Assembly: GCF_019134595.1 (NCBI RefSeq)
Contig: NZ_CP077770.1
Span: forward strand, 3,034,501-3,098,500
Reading direction: 5' to 3'
Origin: Pseudoalteromonas shioyasakiensis
GTDB taxonomy: Bacteria > Pseudomonadota > Gammaproteobacteria > Enterobacterales > Alteromonadaceae
DNA: 64,000 nucleotides
Positions 1 to 9,300 of this stretch are shown piece after piece (positions within the stretch are counted from its first letter, which is position 1; every line of letters starts with the position of its first letter). The position numbers were made by a program, and so were the translations under genes. The notes beneath the pieces are model-generated. The model did not search any database and was not told the origin of the DNA. It was given only the letters and a program-made list of their open reading frames with translations.

Positions 1-1215
1 CTTATCTTCAGTACGGATGATTTCGATGACTTCATCAATGTTTAAAAAGGCCGTTAATAAACCTTCTAAAATATGCAGGCGAGCTAACACTTTATCTAAA
101 CGGTACTGTAAGCGACGGCGAACTGTTTCACGGCGGAACGTTAACCACTCAGTTAAGATGCTACGTAAATCTTTAACTTGCGGACGACCATCAAGGCCAA
201 GCATATTTAAGTTTACGCGGTAGTTCTTTTCTAAGTCTGTGGTTGCAAATAGGTGTGCCATTAACGGCTCAGCTTTAATGCGGTTAGAACGCGGTACAAT
301 CACGATACGGGTTGGATTTTCGTGATCAGATTCGTCACGTAAATCGGCAACCATCGGTAACTTTTTAGCATTCATCTGCGCTGCAATTTGCTCAAGCACT
401 TTAGCACCTGAACACTGATGAGGCAGCGCGGTGATCACTATGTCACCTTGCTCTTCAGTGTAAATTGCACGCATCTTGATAGAACCACGCCCGGTTTGAT
501 AAATCTTACGAATATCGTCTTTCGGTGTGATGATCTCAGCTTCTGTTGGGTAGTCAGGCGCATGTACTAACTCAAGCAACTCTTCGATTTCAGTTTTTGG
601 CTTATCAAGTAATAAACAACAGGCACTAGCAACTTCACGCACATTATGTGGTGGAATATCGGTTGCCATACCTACCGCAATACCGGTTACACCATTCAGT
701 AAGATGTGCGGTAAACGCGCAGGTAATACCATTGGCTCATCAAGTGTACCGTCAAAGTTTGCGGTCCAATCGACAGTGCCTTGACCCAATTCTTTTAGTA
801 GAACTTCTGAGAACTTAGATAAACGCGCTTCGGTGTAACGCATTGCAGCAAATGACTTAGGATCATCTGCAGCACCCCAGTTACCTTGACCGTCCACCAG
901 CGGGTAGCGGTAAGAAAACGGCTGCGCCATTAACACCATCGCTTCGTAACAAGCACTATCACCATGAGGGTGGTATTTACCCAGTACATCACCCACGGTA
1001 CGGGCTGATTTTTTATATTTTGCTTGCGCCGATAACCCCAGTTCGCTCATTGCATAGATGATACGACGCTGTACAGGCTTAAGACCGTCACCTACATGAG
1101 GTAAGGCACGATCCATAATGACGTACATTGAGTAGTTTAAGTAGGCGTCTTCAGTAAAGCGCCCCATTGTTTGTTGTTCTATGCCTTGCATCAGCAAGGT
1201 ATCTGTATCACTCAT
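1..1215 (-). CDS. parC: DNA topoisomerase IV subunit A (partial, N-terminal 405 codons)
   Basis: This is the N-terminal part of ParC, the breakage-reunion subunit of topoisomerase IV, which decatenates daughter chromosomes with ParE. It runs off the left edge of the window with the frame still open. The start at 1215 gives [11 protein letters not shown]. The quinolone-determining region reads [15 protein letters not shown], with Ser87 and Glu91 at the positions matching E. coli S80/E84, so it looks like the susceptible form. The catalytic tyrosine is in [11 protein letters not shown] (Tyr127), preceded by the conserved arginine. It lies downstream of parE on the same strand, separated by one inserted gene. 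Identification is secure; the C-terminal beta-pinwheel is outside the window. Confidence 0.97.
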   Translation of the reverse strand, partial: MSDTDTLLMQGIEQQTMGRFTEDAYLNYSMYVIMDRALPHVGDGLKPVQRRIIYAMSELGLSAQAKYKKSARTVGDVLGKYHPHGDSACYEAMVLMAQPFSYRYPLVDGQGNWGAADDPKSFAAMRYTEARLSKFSEVLLKELGQGTVDWTANFDGTLDEPMVLPARLPHILLNGVTGIAVGMATDIPPHNVREVASACCLLLDKPKTEIEELLELVHAPDYPTEAEIITPKDDIRKIYQTGRGSIKMRAIYTEEQGDIVITALPHQCSGAKVLEQIAAQMNAKKLPMVADLRDESDHENPTRIVIVPRSNRIKAEPLMAHLFATTDLEKNYRVNLNMLGLDGRPQVKDLRSILTEWLTFRRETVRRRLQYRLDKVLARLHILEGLLTAFLNIDEVIEIIRTEDK

Positions 1216-1225
1216 TAACGCTTAC

Positions 1226-2326
1226 CTATTTTTTCTTAGCACTAACGCGATAGATCACATTAGCAAAGTCGTCTGAGATCAATAAGCTGCCATCTGCAAG
1301 CTCTGCAAATGCAACCGGGCGACCAAATGTTTCTTCGTTTTGCATAAAGCCTGTGATGAACGGGGTGTACTTAGTAATACGACCTTGTTCAACATTCGCT
1401 AGCATCACTTTATAGCCTGATTTTTTACTACGGTTCCACGAACCATGCTCAGCAACAAAAAGCTGCTCTTTGTATTTAGCAGGAAACTGCTTACCGTTAT
1501 AAAAATGAATACCTAGAGGAGCAACATGAGCACCTAGTGCCAGGGCTGGCGATTTGTAGTCAGCAATACTTTTACCTTTGCCAAACTCAGGATCTAAAAT
1601 CGCACCAGCGTGAACATAAGGGAAACCATAATGCGCGCCCTCTTCACCTTCACCAACACGGTTAATTTCACATGGTGGCATGTCATCGCCCATCATGTCA
1701 CGGCCGTTATCACTAAACCAAAATGCATTCGTTGTAGGGTGATAATCAAAACCAACTGAATTACGAACGCCTTTGGCAATTGTTTTAATTTCTTTTGTAT
1801 CAACATCTAACGAGAAGATACGACCATACTTGTCGTCTTCAGCACAAATGTTACATGGTACACCCACAGGCACAATTAGCTCACCAGTTGGCGCAAAACT
1901 AATAAACTTCCAACCATGGTGACGATCAGTTGGAAACTTGTCGTATACCACGTCGAATTTAGGATCTTTTAAATGTTTATCTACATCTTTAAAACGAATG
2001 ATACGTGACACTTCAGCCACATATAAATCACCATCTTTAATCGCTAAACCTGATGGCATTTCAAGGCCTGTGGCAATGACAATCTTTTTATCTGCGACAC
2101 CATCACTGTTGTGGTCAATCAGTGCATAAACATTGCCTGCTTTACGCGAGCCTGCGTAAACAATACCTCTTTTTGATACCGCAATTTGACGCGCATTTTC
2201 AACATCATCGGCAAACAGGCTAATAGAAAAGCCATCGGCAACTGTTAACTTATCAAGAATATCTTTTGCCATTACAGGCGCTGATAACAAGCTCAGCGAT
2301 AGTAATGAGGTCAGTAGTTTTTTCAT
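1226..2326 (-). CDS. periplasmic sorbosone dehydrogenase-like (PQQ-dependent sugar dehydrogenase family) protein
   Basis: This 366-residue protein has a clear signal peptide (hydrophobic stretch ending APVMA before KDILDKL), so it should be exported. The body is a beta-propeller of the GSDH/L-sorbosone dehydrogenase family. Recognisable blocks are the RHHGWKF segment, GVRNSVGFDYHP, WFSDNGRD, VAEHGSWNRS and a final GRPVAFAELADGSLLISDD. These fit soluble PQQ-dependent aldose or sorbosone dehydrogenases, but the true substrate cannot be read from sequence. Two cysteines in GVPCNIC could form a vicinal disulfide. It lies between parE and parC on the same strand, 10 bases from parC, so it is probably co-transcribed with them, which is functionally unexpected. 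Family assignment is good; the enzymatic role is open. Confidence 0.82.
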   Translation of the reverse strand: MKKLLTSLLSLSLLSAPVMAKDILDKLTVADGFSISLFADDVENARQIAVSKRGIVYAGSRKAGNVYALIDHNSDGVADKKIVIATGLEMPSGLAIKDGDLYVAEVSRIIRFKDVDKHLKDPKFDVVYDKFPTDRHHGWKFISFAPTGELIVPVGVPCNICAEDDKYGRIFSLDVDTKEIKTIAKGVRNSVGFDYHPTTNAFWFSDNGRDMMGDDMPPCEINRVGEGEEGAHYGFPYVHAGAILDPEFGKGKSIADYKSPALALGAHVAPLGIHFYNGKQFPAKYKEQLFVAEHGSWNRSKKSGYKVMLANVEQGRITKYTPFITGFMQNEETFGRPVAFAELADGSLLISDDFANVIYRVSAKKK

Positions 2327-2352
2327 TTTTGTCTTGCCCTTTAATTCTTTGC

Positions 2353-2369
2353 TAGCAACTAGGTTGCTA
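2353..2369. repeat. short inverted repeat between parE and the sorbosone dehydrogenase-like gene
   Basis: TAGCAAC-TAG-GTTGCTA is a perfect 7-bp inverted repeat in the 52-bp gap. No T-tract follows it on the minus strand, so it is not a canonical intrinsic terminator. It may only be a weak structure in the messenger. Confidence 0.35.
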
Positions 2370-2378
2370 CACCTATTA

Positions 2379-4268
2379 TTAAACTTCTGCGCGGTTACCG
2401 TGATCTTCTAACCATTGGCGGCGGTCTGACGAACGTTTCTTCGCAAGTAGCATATCCATCATTTCCATGGTTTGCTCTTCTTCGTCTAAGGTTAATTGCA
2501 CTAAACGACGCGTATTAGGATCCATGGTGGTTTCGCGTAATTGTAACGGGTTCATTTCACCTAAACCTTTGAAGCGTTGAACATTAACCTTACCGCGTTT
2601 TTTCTCAGCTTCAATGCGCGCTAAAATACCGTTCTTTTCATCTTCATCAAGGGCGTAGTAAACCTCTTTACCAATGTCGATACGAAATAGCGGCGGCATC
2701 GCTACATACACATGGCCTTGTTTGATAAGCGATCGAAAGTGACGAACAAACAGCGCACAAAGCAAGGTAGCAATGTGTAATCCATCCGAGTCAGCATCGG
2801 CCAAGATACATATTTTGTTATAACGCAGGCCAGATAAATCACTTGAATCAGGGTCAATACCCAAAGCGACAGAAATATCATGCACCTCTTGCGATGCTAA
2901 AATCTGCCCAGATTCAACTTCCCAGGTATTTAAGATTTTACCACGCAGCGGCATAATGGCTTGGAATTCACGGTCACGCGCTTGTTTTGCTGAACCACCC
3001 GCTGAGTCACCCTCTACTAAAAACAGTTCAGTACGGTCATTATCTTGGGCGCTACAGTCAGTTAATTTACCCGGTAATGCAGGGCCTGAGGTAACACGCT
3101 TACGCACGACTTTTTTCGCAGCACGTAAACGGCGCTGCGCATTTGAGATACATAACTCTGCTAATAATTCTGCAGTTTCTGTATGCTCGTTTAACCATAA
3201 ACTAAATGAATCTTTAACCACACCAGATACAAACGCAGCACATGAGCGAGATGAAAGCTTTTCTTTTGTTTGGCCAGCAAATTGTGGGTCTTGCATTTTA
3301 ACCGATAATACGTAGCTACAGCGCTCCCAAATATCATCTGGCGTTAGCTTTACACCACGTGGTAATAAGTTTCTGAATTCGCAGAATTCACGCATTGCTT
3401 CAAGCAAGCCTTGGCGTAAACCATTAACGTGTGTACCACCTTGCGCAGTAGGTATTAAGTTTACATAACTTTCAGCAATTGATTCACCGCCTTCAGGTAG
3501 CCAAACAACAGCCCAGTCAGCGCCTTCTGTTGAACTTGAAAACTCACCAATGAATGGCTCTTTTGGTAATACTTCAAAGCCTTTAACAGCTTCAACTAGG
3601 TAATCTTTTAAGCCAGTTTCGTAATACCATTCTTGGCTTTCTTTAGTTTGCTTGTTAGTAAACTTAATGCGCAGGCCTGGGCACAATACCGCTTTGGCTT
3701 TTAATAAGTGATTAAGCTTAGTGATAGAAAAGTTAGCTGAGTCAAAATAGCTCGCATCAGGCCAAAAACGCACGGTTGTACCTGTGTTACGCTTACCCAC
3801 AGTGCCAATGACGTTTAGGTCTTCAACCTTGTCACCGTTTTCAAAGGCCATACGAAATTGCTGCGCATCACGGCGCACAGTGACTTCAACACGAGTCGAT
3901 AGCGCATTTACAACCGAAATACCTACCCCGTGTAAACCACCCGAAAACTGATAATTTTTATTAGAGAACTTACCACCGGCATGCAACTTGGTAAAAATAA
4001 GTTCCACACCCGGAATACCTTCTTCAGGGTGAATATCAATCGGCATACCACGGCCATCATCGATAACTTCAAGGGAGTTATCTTCGTGAAGGATGACATC
4101 TATTTTAGTGGCATGGCCTGCCATTGCTTCATCGACACTGTTATCGATAACCTCTTGACCTAAATGATTAGGTCGAACCGTGTCGGTATACATACCTGGG
4201 CGGCGTTTTACGGGTTCTAATCCGTTTAAGACTTCAATTGCTTCGGCGTTATAATTTTGCTGACTCAT
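2379..4268 (-). CDS. parE: DNA topoisomerase IV subunit B
   Basis: ParE is the ATPase subunit of topoisomerase IV, forming an A2B2 complex with ParC. The 629-residue length matches the E. coli protein (630). The N-terminal GHKL ATPase shows EVIDNSVDEAMAGHA, EVIDDGRGMP and the lid glycines in FSGGLHGVGISVVNALS. The TOPRIM domain has the FLVEGDSAGGSA block and ILADADSDGLHI, the acidic residues that bind magnesium. The C-terminal QRFKGLGEMNP motif, which contacts the other subunit, is intact. It is the last gene of the nudF-yqiB-cpdA-yqiA-parE group, 33 bases after yqiA, the same order as in E. coli. Confidence 0.98.
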   Translation of the reverse strand: MSQQNYNAEAIEVLNGLEPVKRRPGMYTDTVRPNHLGQEVIDNSVDEAMAGHATKIDVILHEDNSLEVIDDGRGMPIDIHPEEGIPGVELIFTKLHAGGKFSNKNYQFSGGLHGVGISVVNALSTRVEVTVRRDAQQFRMAFENGDKVEDLNVIGTVGKRNTGTTVRFWPDASYFDSANFSITKLNHLLKAKAVLCPGLRIKFTNKQTKESQEWYYETGLKDYLVEAVKGFEVLPKEPFIGEFSSSTEGADWAVVWLPEGGESIAESYVNLIPTAQGGTHVNGLRQGLLEAMREFCEFRNLLPRGVKLTPDDIWERCSYVLSVKMQDPQFAGQTKEKLSSRSCAAFVSGVVKDSFSLWLNEHTETAELLAELCISNAQRRLRAAKKVVRKRVTSGPALPGKLTDCSAQDNDRTELFLVEGDSAGGSAKQARDREFQAIMPLRGKILNTWEVESGQILASQEVHDISVALGIDPDSSDLSGLRYNKICILADADSDGLHIATLLCALFVRHFRSLIKQGHVYVAMPPLFRIDIGKEVYYALDEDEKNGILARIEAEKKRGKVNVQRFKGLGEMNPLQLRETTMDPNTRRLVQLTLDEEEQTMEMMDMLLAKKRSSDRRQWLEDHGNRAEV

Positions 4269-4301
4269 AGTTTTTATATCTTTTATGCGCTTAGCTATGT
4301 T

Positions 4302-4862
4302 TTACGTGATTTTAAGAAAATCTACAATACTTGCAAAGGTTTGTTCGAAGCCGATAAAACTATGATCGCCTCCAAATTCAACGTGTTGCTTACACTGAGA
4401 ATAATATTTAACCGCCTGCTGAAACGGCAGTACTTCATCGCCCGTTTGCTGTAGCAAATAAATCAATGAAGGGGTGTCTAATTGCGGCAAATATAAACTG
4501 CGCAATGCATCCATGTGACGAGTACCAAGTTCATAGTGACTGTCTTGATACGGGTTATAGTTTTCCCCTAAATAGTTATCGAGTAACTCAAATGGGCGAA
4601 CCGCAGGGTTAATGATCACCGCGGGTATCGAATAACGTTGCGACAAATAGGTCGCATAAAAACCGCCTAATGAACTACCTAGTAATACAGTATCATCATT
4701 TAGCAGTTGTTCTAATTGTAAAATTGCATGTAATGGCTCATGAGTTAATCGCGGCACCTGATAATCGACATCAAATTGCGCCATGTGCTCACCAAAACGA
4801 ACTGCTTTATAAGACTTCTCTGAGCTATTAAAGCCATGAATATAAATTACTCGTTTAGCCAT
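4302..4862 (-). CDS. yqiA: YqiA-type alpha/beta-hydrolase esterase
   Basis: This small cytoplasmic alpha/beta-hydrolase has 186 residues, close to E. coli YqiA (193). It starts MAKRVIYIHGFNSS, with the oxyanion-hole HGF strand turn. The nucleophile elbow is GSSLGG, the acid is in QQTGDEVL and the histidine is in GGDHSF, giving a complete Ser-Asp-His triad. Its start codon lies inside the end of cpdA (16-base overlap), indicating translational coupling within the nudF-parE operon. E. coli YqiA has esterase activity on short acyl substrates; the physiological substrate is unknown. Confidence 0.93.
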   Translation of the reverse strand: MAKRVIYIHGFNSSEKSYKAVRFGEHMAQFDVDYQVPRLTHEPLHAILQLEQLLNDDTVLLGSSLGGFYATYLSQRYSIPAVIINPAVRPFELLDNYLGENYNPYQDSHYELGTRHMDALRSLYLPQLDTPSLIYLLQQTGDEVLPFQQAVKYYSQCKQHVEFGGDHSFIGFEQTFASIVDFLKIT

Positions 4863-5629
4863 ACTACTTCCGTGCTTAACCGTAAGTTTTGTTGCGCATC
4901 AATTTTTAAGTCGATGAGTCGAAATGCGGGGCCCAAATCCTCTTGCTGCCACGCCATCGTGTGTTTGGTAAACTGTATTGAGCTGGCAGGTGTCGCATAC
5001 ACACTAAGATTACGGTAGGTTTGCGTGTACTCATGATGCACATGACCATGAAATACCCCCACACACAGCTCAGTATTAACACAGGTATTTAAAAACTGCG
5101 GGCCATTTTCTAGCATATGCTTATCTAAGTAGGCTTGAATAGGTAACGGGTTATGATGACAAAACACCACGCTAGGTACCTGCCCTACCGCTTGGCTGAA
5201 TTCATCTAAATGCGTTTGTGTTACCCAACCTGCTGGCGTCGGGCCTTTTGAGTTTGCCAACAGCAGCTGTCCACCTAAAAAGGTAATGCGTTTATTGTTT
5301 AAAATTTGCGAGCTTGTAAGCTTTTTATATTCGGCAAGTTCATCATGATTACCCGGCAACCAAAACACCGGACAACTCAGCGCTGAGTCTGCTATTAACT
5401 TAGCAAAAAGCTGGTAAGACTCCGTGCTGTGATCTTGTGTCAAATCACCACCAAATACCACACAATCTAAATCGAGCTCAGCAATAGCCTGTAAACAGCG
5501 CCCAAAATACGCTGCCGTATTCACGCTAAAGTATTCACCACGGGTGTCTTTTGATAAGTGGCAATCAGTGATATGGGCAACTTTCAGTGCTGTTTTCTCA
5601 AAATGGTAGGCGTTACTAAACCAAGCCAT
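4847..5629 (-). CDS. cpdA: 3',5'-cyclic-AMP phosphodiesterase
   Basis: CpdA hydrolyses cAMP to AMP and so lowers CRP activity. It is a class III metallophosphoesterase of 260 residues. All five metal-binding blocks are visible in order: HITDCHLS near residue 20, FGGDLTQD, LPGNHDEL, FCHHNP and FHGHVHHEY. These coordinate the two metals. The gene overlaps yqiB by 14 bases at its start and yqiA by 16 bases at its end, a tightly coupled cluster. The neighbour order yqiB-cpdA-yqiA-parE supports orthology with E. coli cpdA rather than another phosphoesterase. Confidence 0.95.
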   Translation of the reverse strand: MAWFSNAYHFEKTALKVAHITDCHLSKDTRGEYFSVNTAAYFGRCLQAIAELDLDCVVFGGDLTQDHSTESYQLFAKLIADSALSCPVFWLPGNHDELAEYKKLTSSQILNNKRITFLGGQLLLANSKGPTPAGWVTQTHLDEFSQAVGQVPSVVFCHHNPLPIQAYLDKHMLENGPQFLNTCVNTELCVGVFHGHVHHEYTQTYRNLSVYATPASSIQFTKHTMAWQQEDLGPAFRLIDLKIDAQQNLRLSTEVVWLNE

Positions 5630-6074
5630 TATTTACATCCCAATTTAAAACTGCTCGGCCGTTTTCAACACAAGCCACCAGCCAGTCATATAAGAAGGCG
5701 TTAAGCTGATATTTTTCATCTTTTTGATGCATATTCGGATTCGGGTAAGCATACGAAGGCTTGATGCGCTGATGAAAATCATGATGCACAATTTCAGCGA
5801 CTTTCGCATCATGATACATACGCACAGTTAAGTACAAAGGCTTAACCGAAGGTAAATGACCGGCTTCTTGTTTGATAGAAATATCTGTGGTGTATTTTGC
5901 TGTATCGTCGACTTTAACCGCAAAAGTGCTATGCCCTAATTGCACCTTACGCTCCTGACCGACACGGCGCTCATTAGGTAATAGTTTGAGCGCACGCACG
6001 TAGTTATGCTCACATAAAGTTAAGTACTTAGGTAAACTTTGAATATAACGCTGCTGGGCACTGACGTACGACAA
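5616..6074 (-). CDS. yqiB: DUF1249 family protein YqiB
   Basis: This 152-residue soluble protein belongs to the DUF1249 family, conserved between nudF and cpdA in gammaproteobacteria. Characteristic stretches are LPKYLTLCEHNYVRALKLLP at the N-terminus and AYPNPNMHQKDEKYQLN toward the C-terminus. No catalytic motif or membrane segment is visible. Its 3' end overlaps the start of cpdA by 14 bases. The family has no established biochemical function as far as I know; conserved linkage to cpdA suggests a role in the same operon but proves nothing. Confidence 0.9.
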   Translation of the reverse strand: MSYVSAQQRYIQSLPKYLTLCEHNYVRALKLLPNERRVGQERKVQLGHSTFAVKVDDTAKYTTDISIKQEAGHLPSVKPLYLTVRMYHDAKVAEIVHHDFHQRIKPSYAYPNPNMHQKDEKYQLNAFLYDWLVACVENGRAVLNWDVNNGLV

Positions 6075-6083
6075 AATAATCCC

Positions 6084-6716
6084 CTATGAGTTTTTCCAAT
6101 CAGACAGTATACGTTGCTTATTCAGTGCTAACCACTGTAATGAGATAACTGTCGCTGCATTATCTATTTCACCTTGTTCTAGGCGCAGCATAGCTTCATC
6201 GTATGACATTACATGGGTTTTGATATCTTCATCTTCATTATCAAGGCCAAAAATACCGCCTTGATACCCTGCCAAGTCAGTGCGCGCTAAATATAAATAC
6301 AAACGCTCCGTGGTGCCGCCGGGGCTTGAAAGATACGACATCATAAATTCCAGCTCGTTAAGCTCAATACCGGCTTCTTCGAACGCTTCGCGCTTTGCAA
6401 CCTCTTCGTAATCAGTACTGCCATCTGCCATACCAGCAATACACTCAAGTAACCAAGGTGACTGCTTTGATGCGAGCGCCCCGATTCTGATTTGTTCGAT
6501 TAACAAAACTTGGTCAGTTGCAGGGTCATAAGGAAGTACAGCAACAGCATGACCGCGCTCTAAAATTTCGCGTTTAACTTCTACTGATTTGCCACCTGCA
6601 AACAATGCATGATGAAAGCGGTAAGTATTAATTTTAAAGAAACCATCATAAACACGCTCAATCGGCTTTAACTCTATGTCATCATGATTAAATTGTGAGA
6701 TTGCTGATATTTTCAT
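6084..6716 (-). CDS. nudF: ADP-ribose pyrophosphatase
   Basis: NudF hydrolyses ADP-ribose to AMP and ribose-5-phosphate. The 210-residue length matches E. coli NudF (209). A full Nudix box is present: GMADGSTDYEEVAKREAFEE followed by AGI, with the metal-binding glutamates in REAFEEAG. The upstream QSPWLLECIAG and downstream YLSSPGGTTERLYLY blocks are typical of the ADP-ribose subfamily, where the SPGG loop contacts substrate. It is the first gene of the minus-strand operon leading to parE and is divergent from tolC, as in E. coli. A TATAAT hexamer lies 40-45 bases upstream of its start. Confidence 0.95.
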   Translation of the reverse strand: MKISAISQFNHDDIELKPIERVYDGFFKINTYRFHHALFAGGKSVEVKREILERGHAVAVLPYDPATDQVLLIEQIRIGALASKQSPWLLECIAGMADGSTDYEEVAKREAFEEAGIELNELEFMMSYLSSPGGTTERLYLYLARTDLAGYQGGIFGLDNEDEDIKTHVMSYDEAMLRLEQGEIDNAATVISLQWLALNKQRILSDWKNS

Positions 6717-6755
6717 TCACTATTTCCTTTGCGTTTTAAGTAAATGTTACGGCCA

Positions 6756-6761
6756 ATTATA
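6756..6761 (-). promoter_or_regulatory. nudF: candidate -10 element for the nudF-parE operon
   Basis: On the minus strand the hexamer TATAAT is a perfect sigma-70 -10 match, placing a transcript start roughly 33 bases before the nudF ATG at 6716. No convincing -35 hexamer is found 16-18 bases upstream, so this call rests on the -10 alone. Confidence 0.4.
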
Positions 6762-6866
6762 TTCTGTTACACTTGGACATGCAGATTTACGTAATTTTTT
6801 TTTGGTTATTCATTAAAAAAGAGTACCATGGTCACAGTACAAAATTGTCTAAGGACTGAACGAACA

Positions 6867-8207
6867 ATGAAAAAAACACTACTCGCTGCGCTGATCGGTT
6901 TTTCAAGCGCACTGACTGCAACAGCTAGTTACGCTGAAGATTTACTACAAGTTTACGAAATTGCGACAGCAAACGATCCTACCGTACTTAAAGCAAAAGC
7001 CCAAGCAGATGCACAAGCCTATGAGAGCGATCGTGCGTTAAGTGCTCTATTACCACAAATTGGTCTAAGTCTTGGTTACCAATCAACCAAATCAGATCTT
7101 TATGAAGGTAATGACGCAACGGGTTATACAGGATATGACTACGAGCCTGATGAATTTAGCCGTGGTATTAGCTTGAGCCAAACACTGTTTGATTTAGGTG
7201 CATGGAATTCACTAGGTATTGCTGACAAGCAAGCATTACAAGCAAGCGCTCAGTATGATTTTGCTCGCCAAGACTTAATCGTTCGTGTAGCTGAAGGTTA
7301 CTTCAACGTACTAAGTGCAATCGATAACCTTGAGTTTGTTCAAGCAGAAAAACGTGCCATCGAGCGCCAATTACAACAAACGAAAGAGCGTTATGCGGTA
7401 GGTTTAACAGCCATCACTGACGTACACGAAGCGCAAGCTCAGTACGATAACTCTGTAGCACAAGAAATCGTTGCTAAGAACAGTGTTGAAACAGCTCGTG
7501 AGCAACTTCGCGAAATCACGGGTAAATATCACGCGAAACTAGACATGTTGAATACTGAAACGTTTTCAACTGTTGCACCAAAAAAACAGTCAACTGAATT
7601 CATCGATATTGCAAAAGACAACAACTTAAATCTGCAAGTTTCAAAAGTAACGGTTGATATTGCTAAAGATCAAATCGATTTAGCAAAAGCTGGCCACTAT
7701 CCGAAGCTAACATTAAGCGCTTCATACGGAGACAGCCTAACGGATCTAAACAGCAACTCACACCAACCACGCGAAGACAGTGCAAGTATTGGTGTTAACT
7801 TCAGCCTACCTATCTACTCAGGTGGTGCAACTACAGCTGCAACTGACCAAGCACGTGCTTTCTATGTTGCGGCAAGTGAAGATTTAGAAGCAAGTTTGCG
7901 TGCAGTAACTCGCTCGGTTATCACATCGTACAACCAAGTGGTGTCTGACATTGCTACTTACAAAGCGCTACAACAAGCTGTTGTTTCTGCTGAAAGTGCG
8001 CTTAAAGCAACTGAAGCAGGCTTTGAAGTTGGTACACGTACTATCGTTGACGTACTGATCAGCACGCAGAACCTTTACAATGCAAAAAGTAACTTAGCAA
8101 ACGTTCGTTACCGTTATGTTGTTTCAACACTACGCTTGAAACAAGCTGCTGGTACACTAACTGGCGAAGACCTTGTTGCAATTAACCAAGGTTTAAAAGA
8201 AATCTAA
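6867..8207 (+). CDS. tolC: outer-membrane efflux channel protein TolC
   Basis: TolC forms the trimeric outer-membrane and periplasmic tunnel used by RND, ABC and MFS efflux systems and type I secretion. I place the start at 6867 (MKKTLLAALIGFSS), because it begins a normal signal peptide ending ASYA before EDLLQVYEIA; an in-frame ATG at 6828 would add 13 residues before it. The mature part shows two internally repeated outer-membrane-efflux halves, including QTLFDLGAW, TKERYAVGLTAITDVHEAQA and a second copy, ATEAGFEVGTRTIVDVLIST. The 446 residues lack the C-terminal extension of E. coli TolC. It is divergent from nudF as in E. coli and is followed by a strong terminator. Confidence 0.95.
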   Translation: MKKTLLAALIGFSSALTATASYAEDLLQVYEIATANDPTVLKAKAQADAQAYESDRALSALLPQIGLSLGYQSTKSDLYEGNDATGYTGYDYEPDEFSRGISLSQTLFDLGAWNSLGIADKQALQASAQYDFARQDLIVRVAEGYFNVLSAIDNLEFVQAEKRAIERQLQQTKERYAVGLTAITDVHEAQAQYDNSVAQEIVAKNSVETAREQLREITGKYHAKLDMLNTETFSTVAPKKQSTEFIDIAKDNNLNLQVSKVTVDIAKDQIDLAKAGHYPKLTLSASYGDSLTDLNSNSHQPREDSASIGVNFSLPIYSGGATTAATDQARAFYVAASEDLEASLRAVTRSVITSYNQVVSDIATYKALQQAVVSAESALKATEAGFEVGTRTIVDVLISTQNLYNAKSNLANVRYRYVVSTLRLKQAAGTLTGEDLVAINQGLKEI

Positions 8208-8234
8208 GCATTTCTTCTGTAAAGTCCTTATTGT

Positions 8235-8260
8235 AAAGCCAGCCTCGAGCTGGCTTTTTT
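8235..8260 (+). terminator. intrinsic terminator after tolC
   Basis: AAAGCCAGC-CTCGA-GCTGGCTTT forms a perfect 9-bp stem with a 5-base loop, running straight into a T-tract ending at 8260. It starts 28 bases past the tolC stop. Confidence 0.92.
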
Positions 8261-8314
8261 GTATTTTTAAAGACATACAGTTAAACTAGCTTTTTTATTT
8301 TTAGAGATTTTTTT

Positions 8315-9241
8315 GTGGTTAGTTCATCTCCTTTTAAAGCGTCTTTTTTAGGCCCTCGTTACTGGTTAACTTGGATTGGCGTGTTCTTTTTATATCTCAT
8401 CTCTTGGTTACCACATAAATTACAATTAGCGCTTGGAAAACTGCTTGGCCGTTTAGTACACCGTTTTATGAAACGTCGTCGCCATATTGCAGAGGTAAAT
8501 ATTCGTTTATGTTTTCCTGATATGCCTGAACATGAACAACGCGAACTTGTTCGTAAGAATATGGAAAATACCGGTATTGCAATGATGGAAACCGGCATGG
8601 CTTGGTGGTGGCCCCAGTGGCGAATCAATAAAGTGTTTGGTTCTGTTAAAGGCCTAGAACACTTTGAAAAAGCTCAGCAATCAGGTAAAGGTGTACTGTT
8701 ACTTGTGCCACACTTTTTACACTTAGAAATGGCGAGCCGTATTATGGGTGTAAAACACCAAGGTATTGGCTTTTATCGACCGCATAACAACCCTTTGATG
8801 GAATATTTCACGACTAACGGTCGTCTTCGTTCTAATGAATACTTAATTGGCAAAAAAGATGTTAAAGGCTTACTGCAAGCGCTTAAAAATAAAAAGGTTT
8901 GCTACTATCTGCCAGATCAAGATTACGGCCGTAACCGCTGCGAATTTGCGCCATTCTATGCAGTAAAAGAAGCAGCAACAACAACGGGAACGCTGTTATT
9001 TTCAAGTAGCCGCAACTGCGAAACAGTGAGCTTAACAAGTCGTCGTGATGAAGAGGGTCGCTACCACCTAGAAGTATTACCTGCACTTGAAAACTTCCCA
9101 AGTGGCGACAACCTTGCAGATGTTACCCACGTAAATCAACGTATGGAACAAGCTATTGATTTAGCGCCTGAGCAGTATATGTGGCTTCATCGTCGCTTTA
9201 AAACTCGCCCAGATAAGAATGCACCTTCTTACTACAAGTAG
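8315..9241 (+). CDS. lpxL: Kdo2-lipid IVA lauroyltransferase (lipid A late acyltransferase)
   Basis: This enzyme adds the secondary acyl chain to Kdo2-lipid IVA at the inner membrane. The 308-residue protein aligns end to end with E. coli LpxL: LGPRYWLTWIGV near the N-terminus with one membrane anchor (about 17-32), RFMKRRRHIAEVN, METGMAWWWPQWRI, the catalytic HX4E motif HFLHLE (His133, Glu138), GRLRSN, AATTTGT and the ending EQYMWLHRRFKTRP. The start is GTG at 8315; no better ATG is available. I prefer LpxL over LpxM because of the METGMAW and AATTTGT matches. It follows the tolC terminator, so it has its own promoter. Confidence 0.92.
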   Translation: MVSSSPFKASFLGPRYWLTWIGVFFLYLISWLPHKLQLALGKLLGRLVHRFMKRRRHIAEVNIRLCFPDMPEHEQRELVRKNMENTGIAMMETGMAWWWPQWRINKVFGSVKGLEHFEKAQQSGKGVLLLVPHFLHLEMASRIMGVKHQGIGFYRPHNNPLMEYFTTNGRLRSNEYLIGKKDVKGLLQALKNKKVCYYLPDQDYGRNRCEFAPFYAVKEAATTTGTLLFSSSRNCETVSLTSRRDEEGRYHLEVLPALENFPSGDNLADVTHVNQRMEQAIDLAPEQYMWLHRRFKTRPDKNAPSYYK

Positions 9242-9300
9242 AGTGACATTTTGCTGTTTGTATGGTTTTATTAAGCTAATTAACAACAAGAGTATTAGAA

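Noticed and set aside
17..223. A small plus-strand arginine-rich frame
   Set aside because: It is antisense to parC, whose reading frame is continuous and conserved there.
2956..3315. A 119-codon plus-strand frame
   Set aside because: Antisense to the middle of parE, which is fully conserved; no separate signal.
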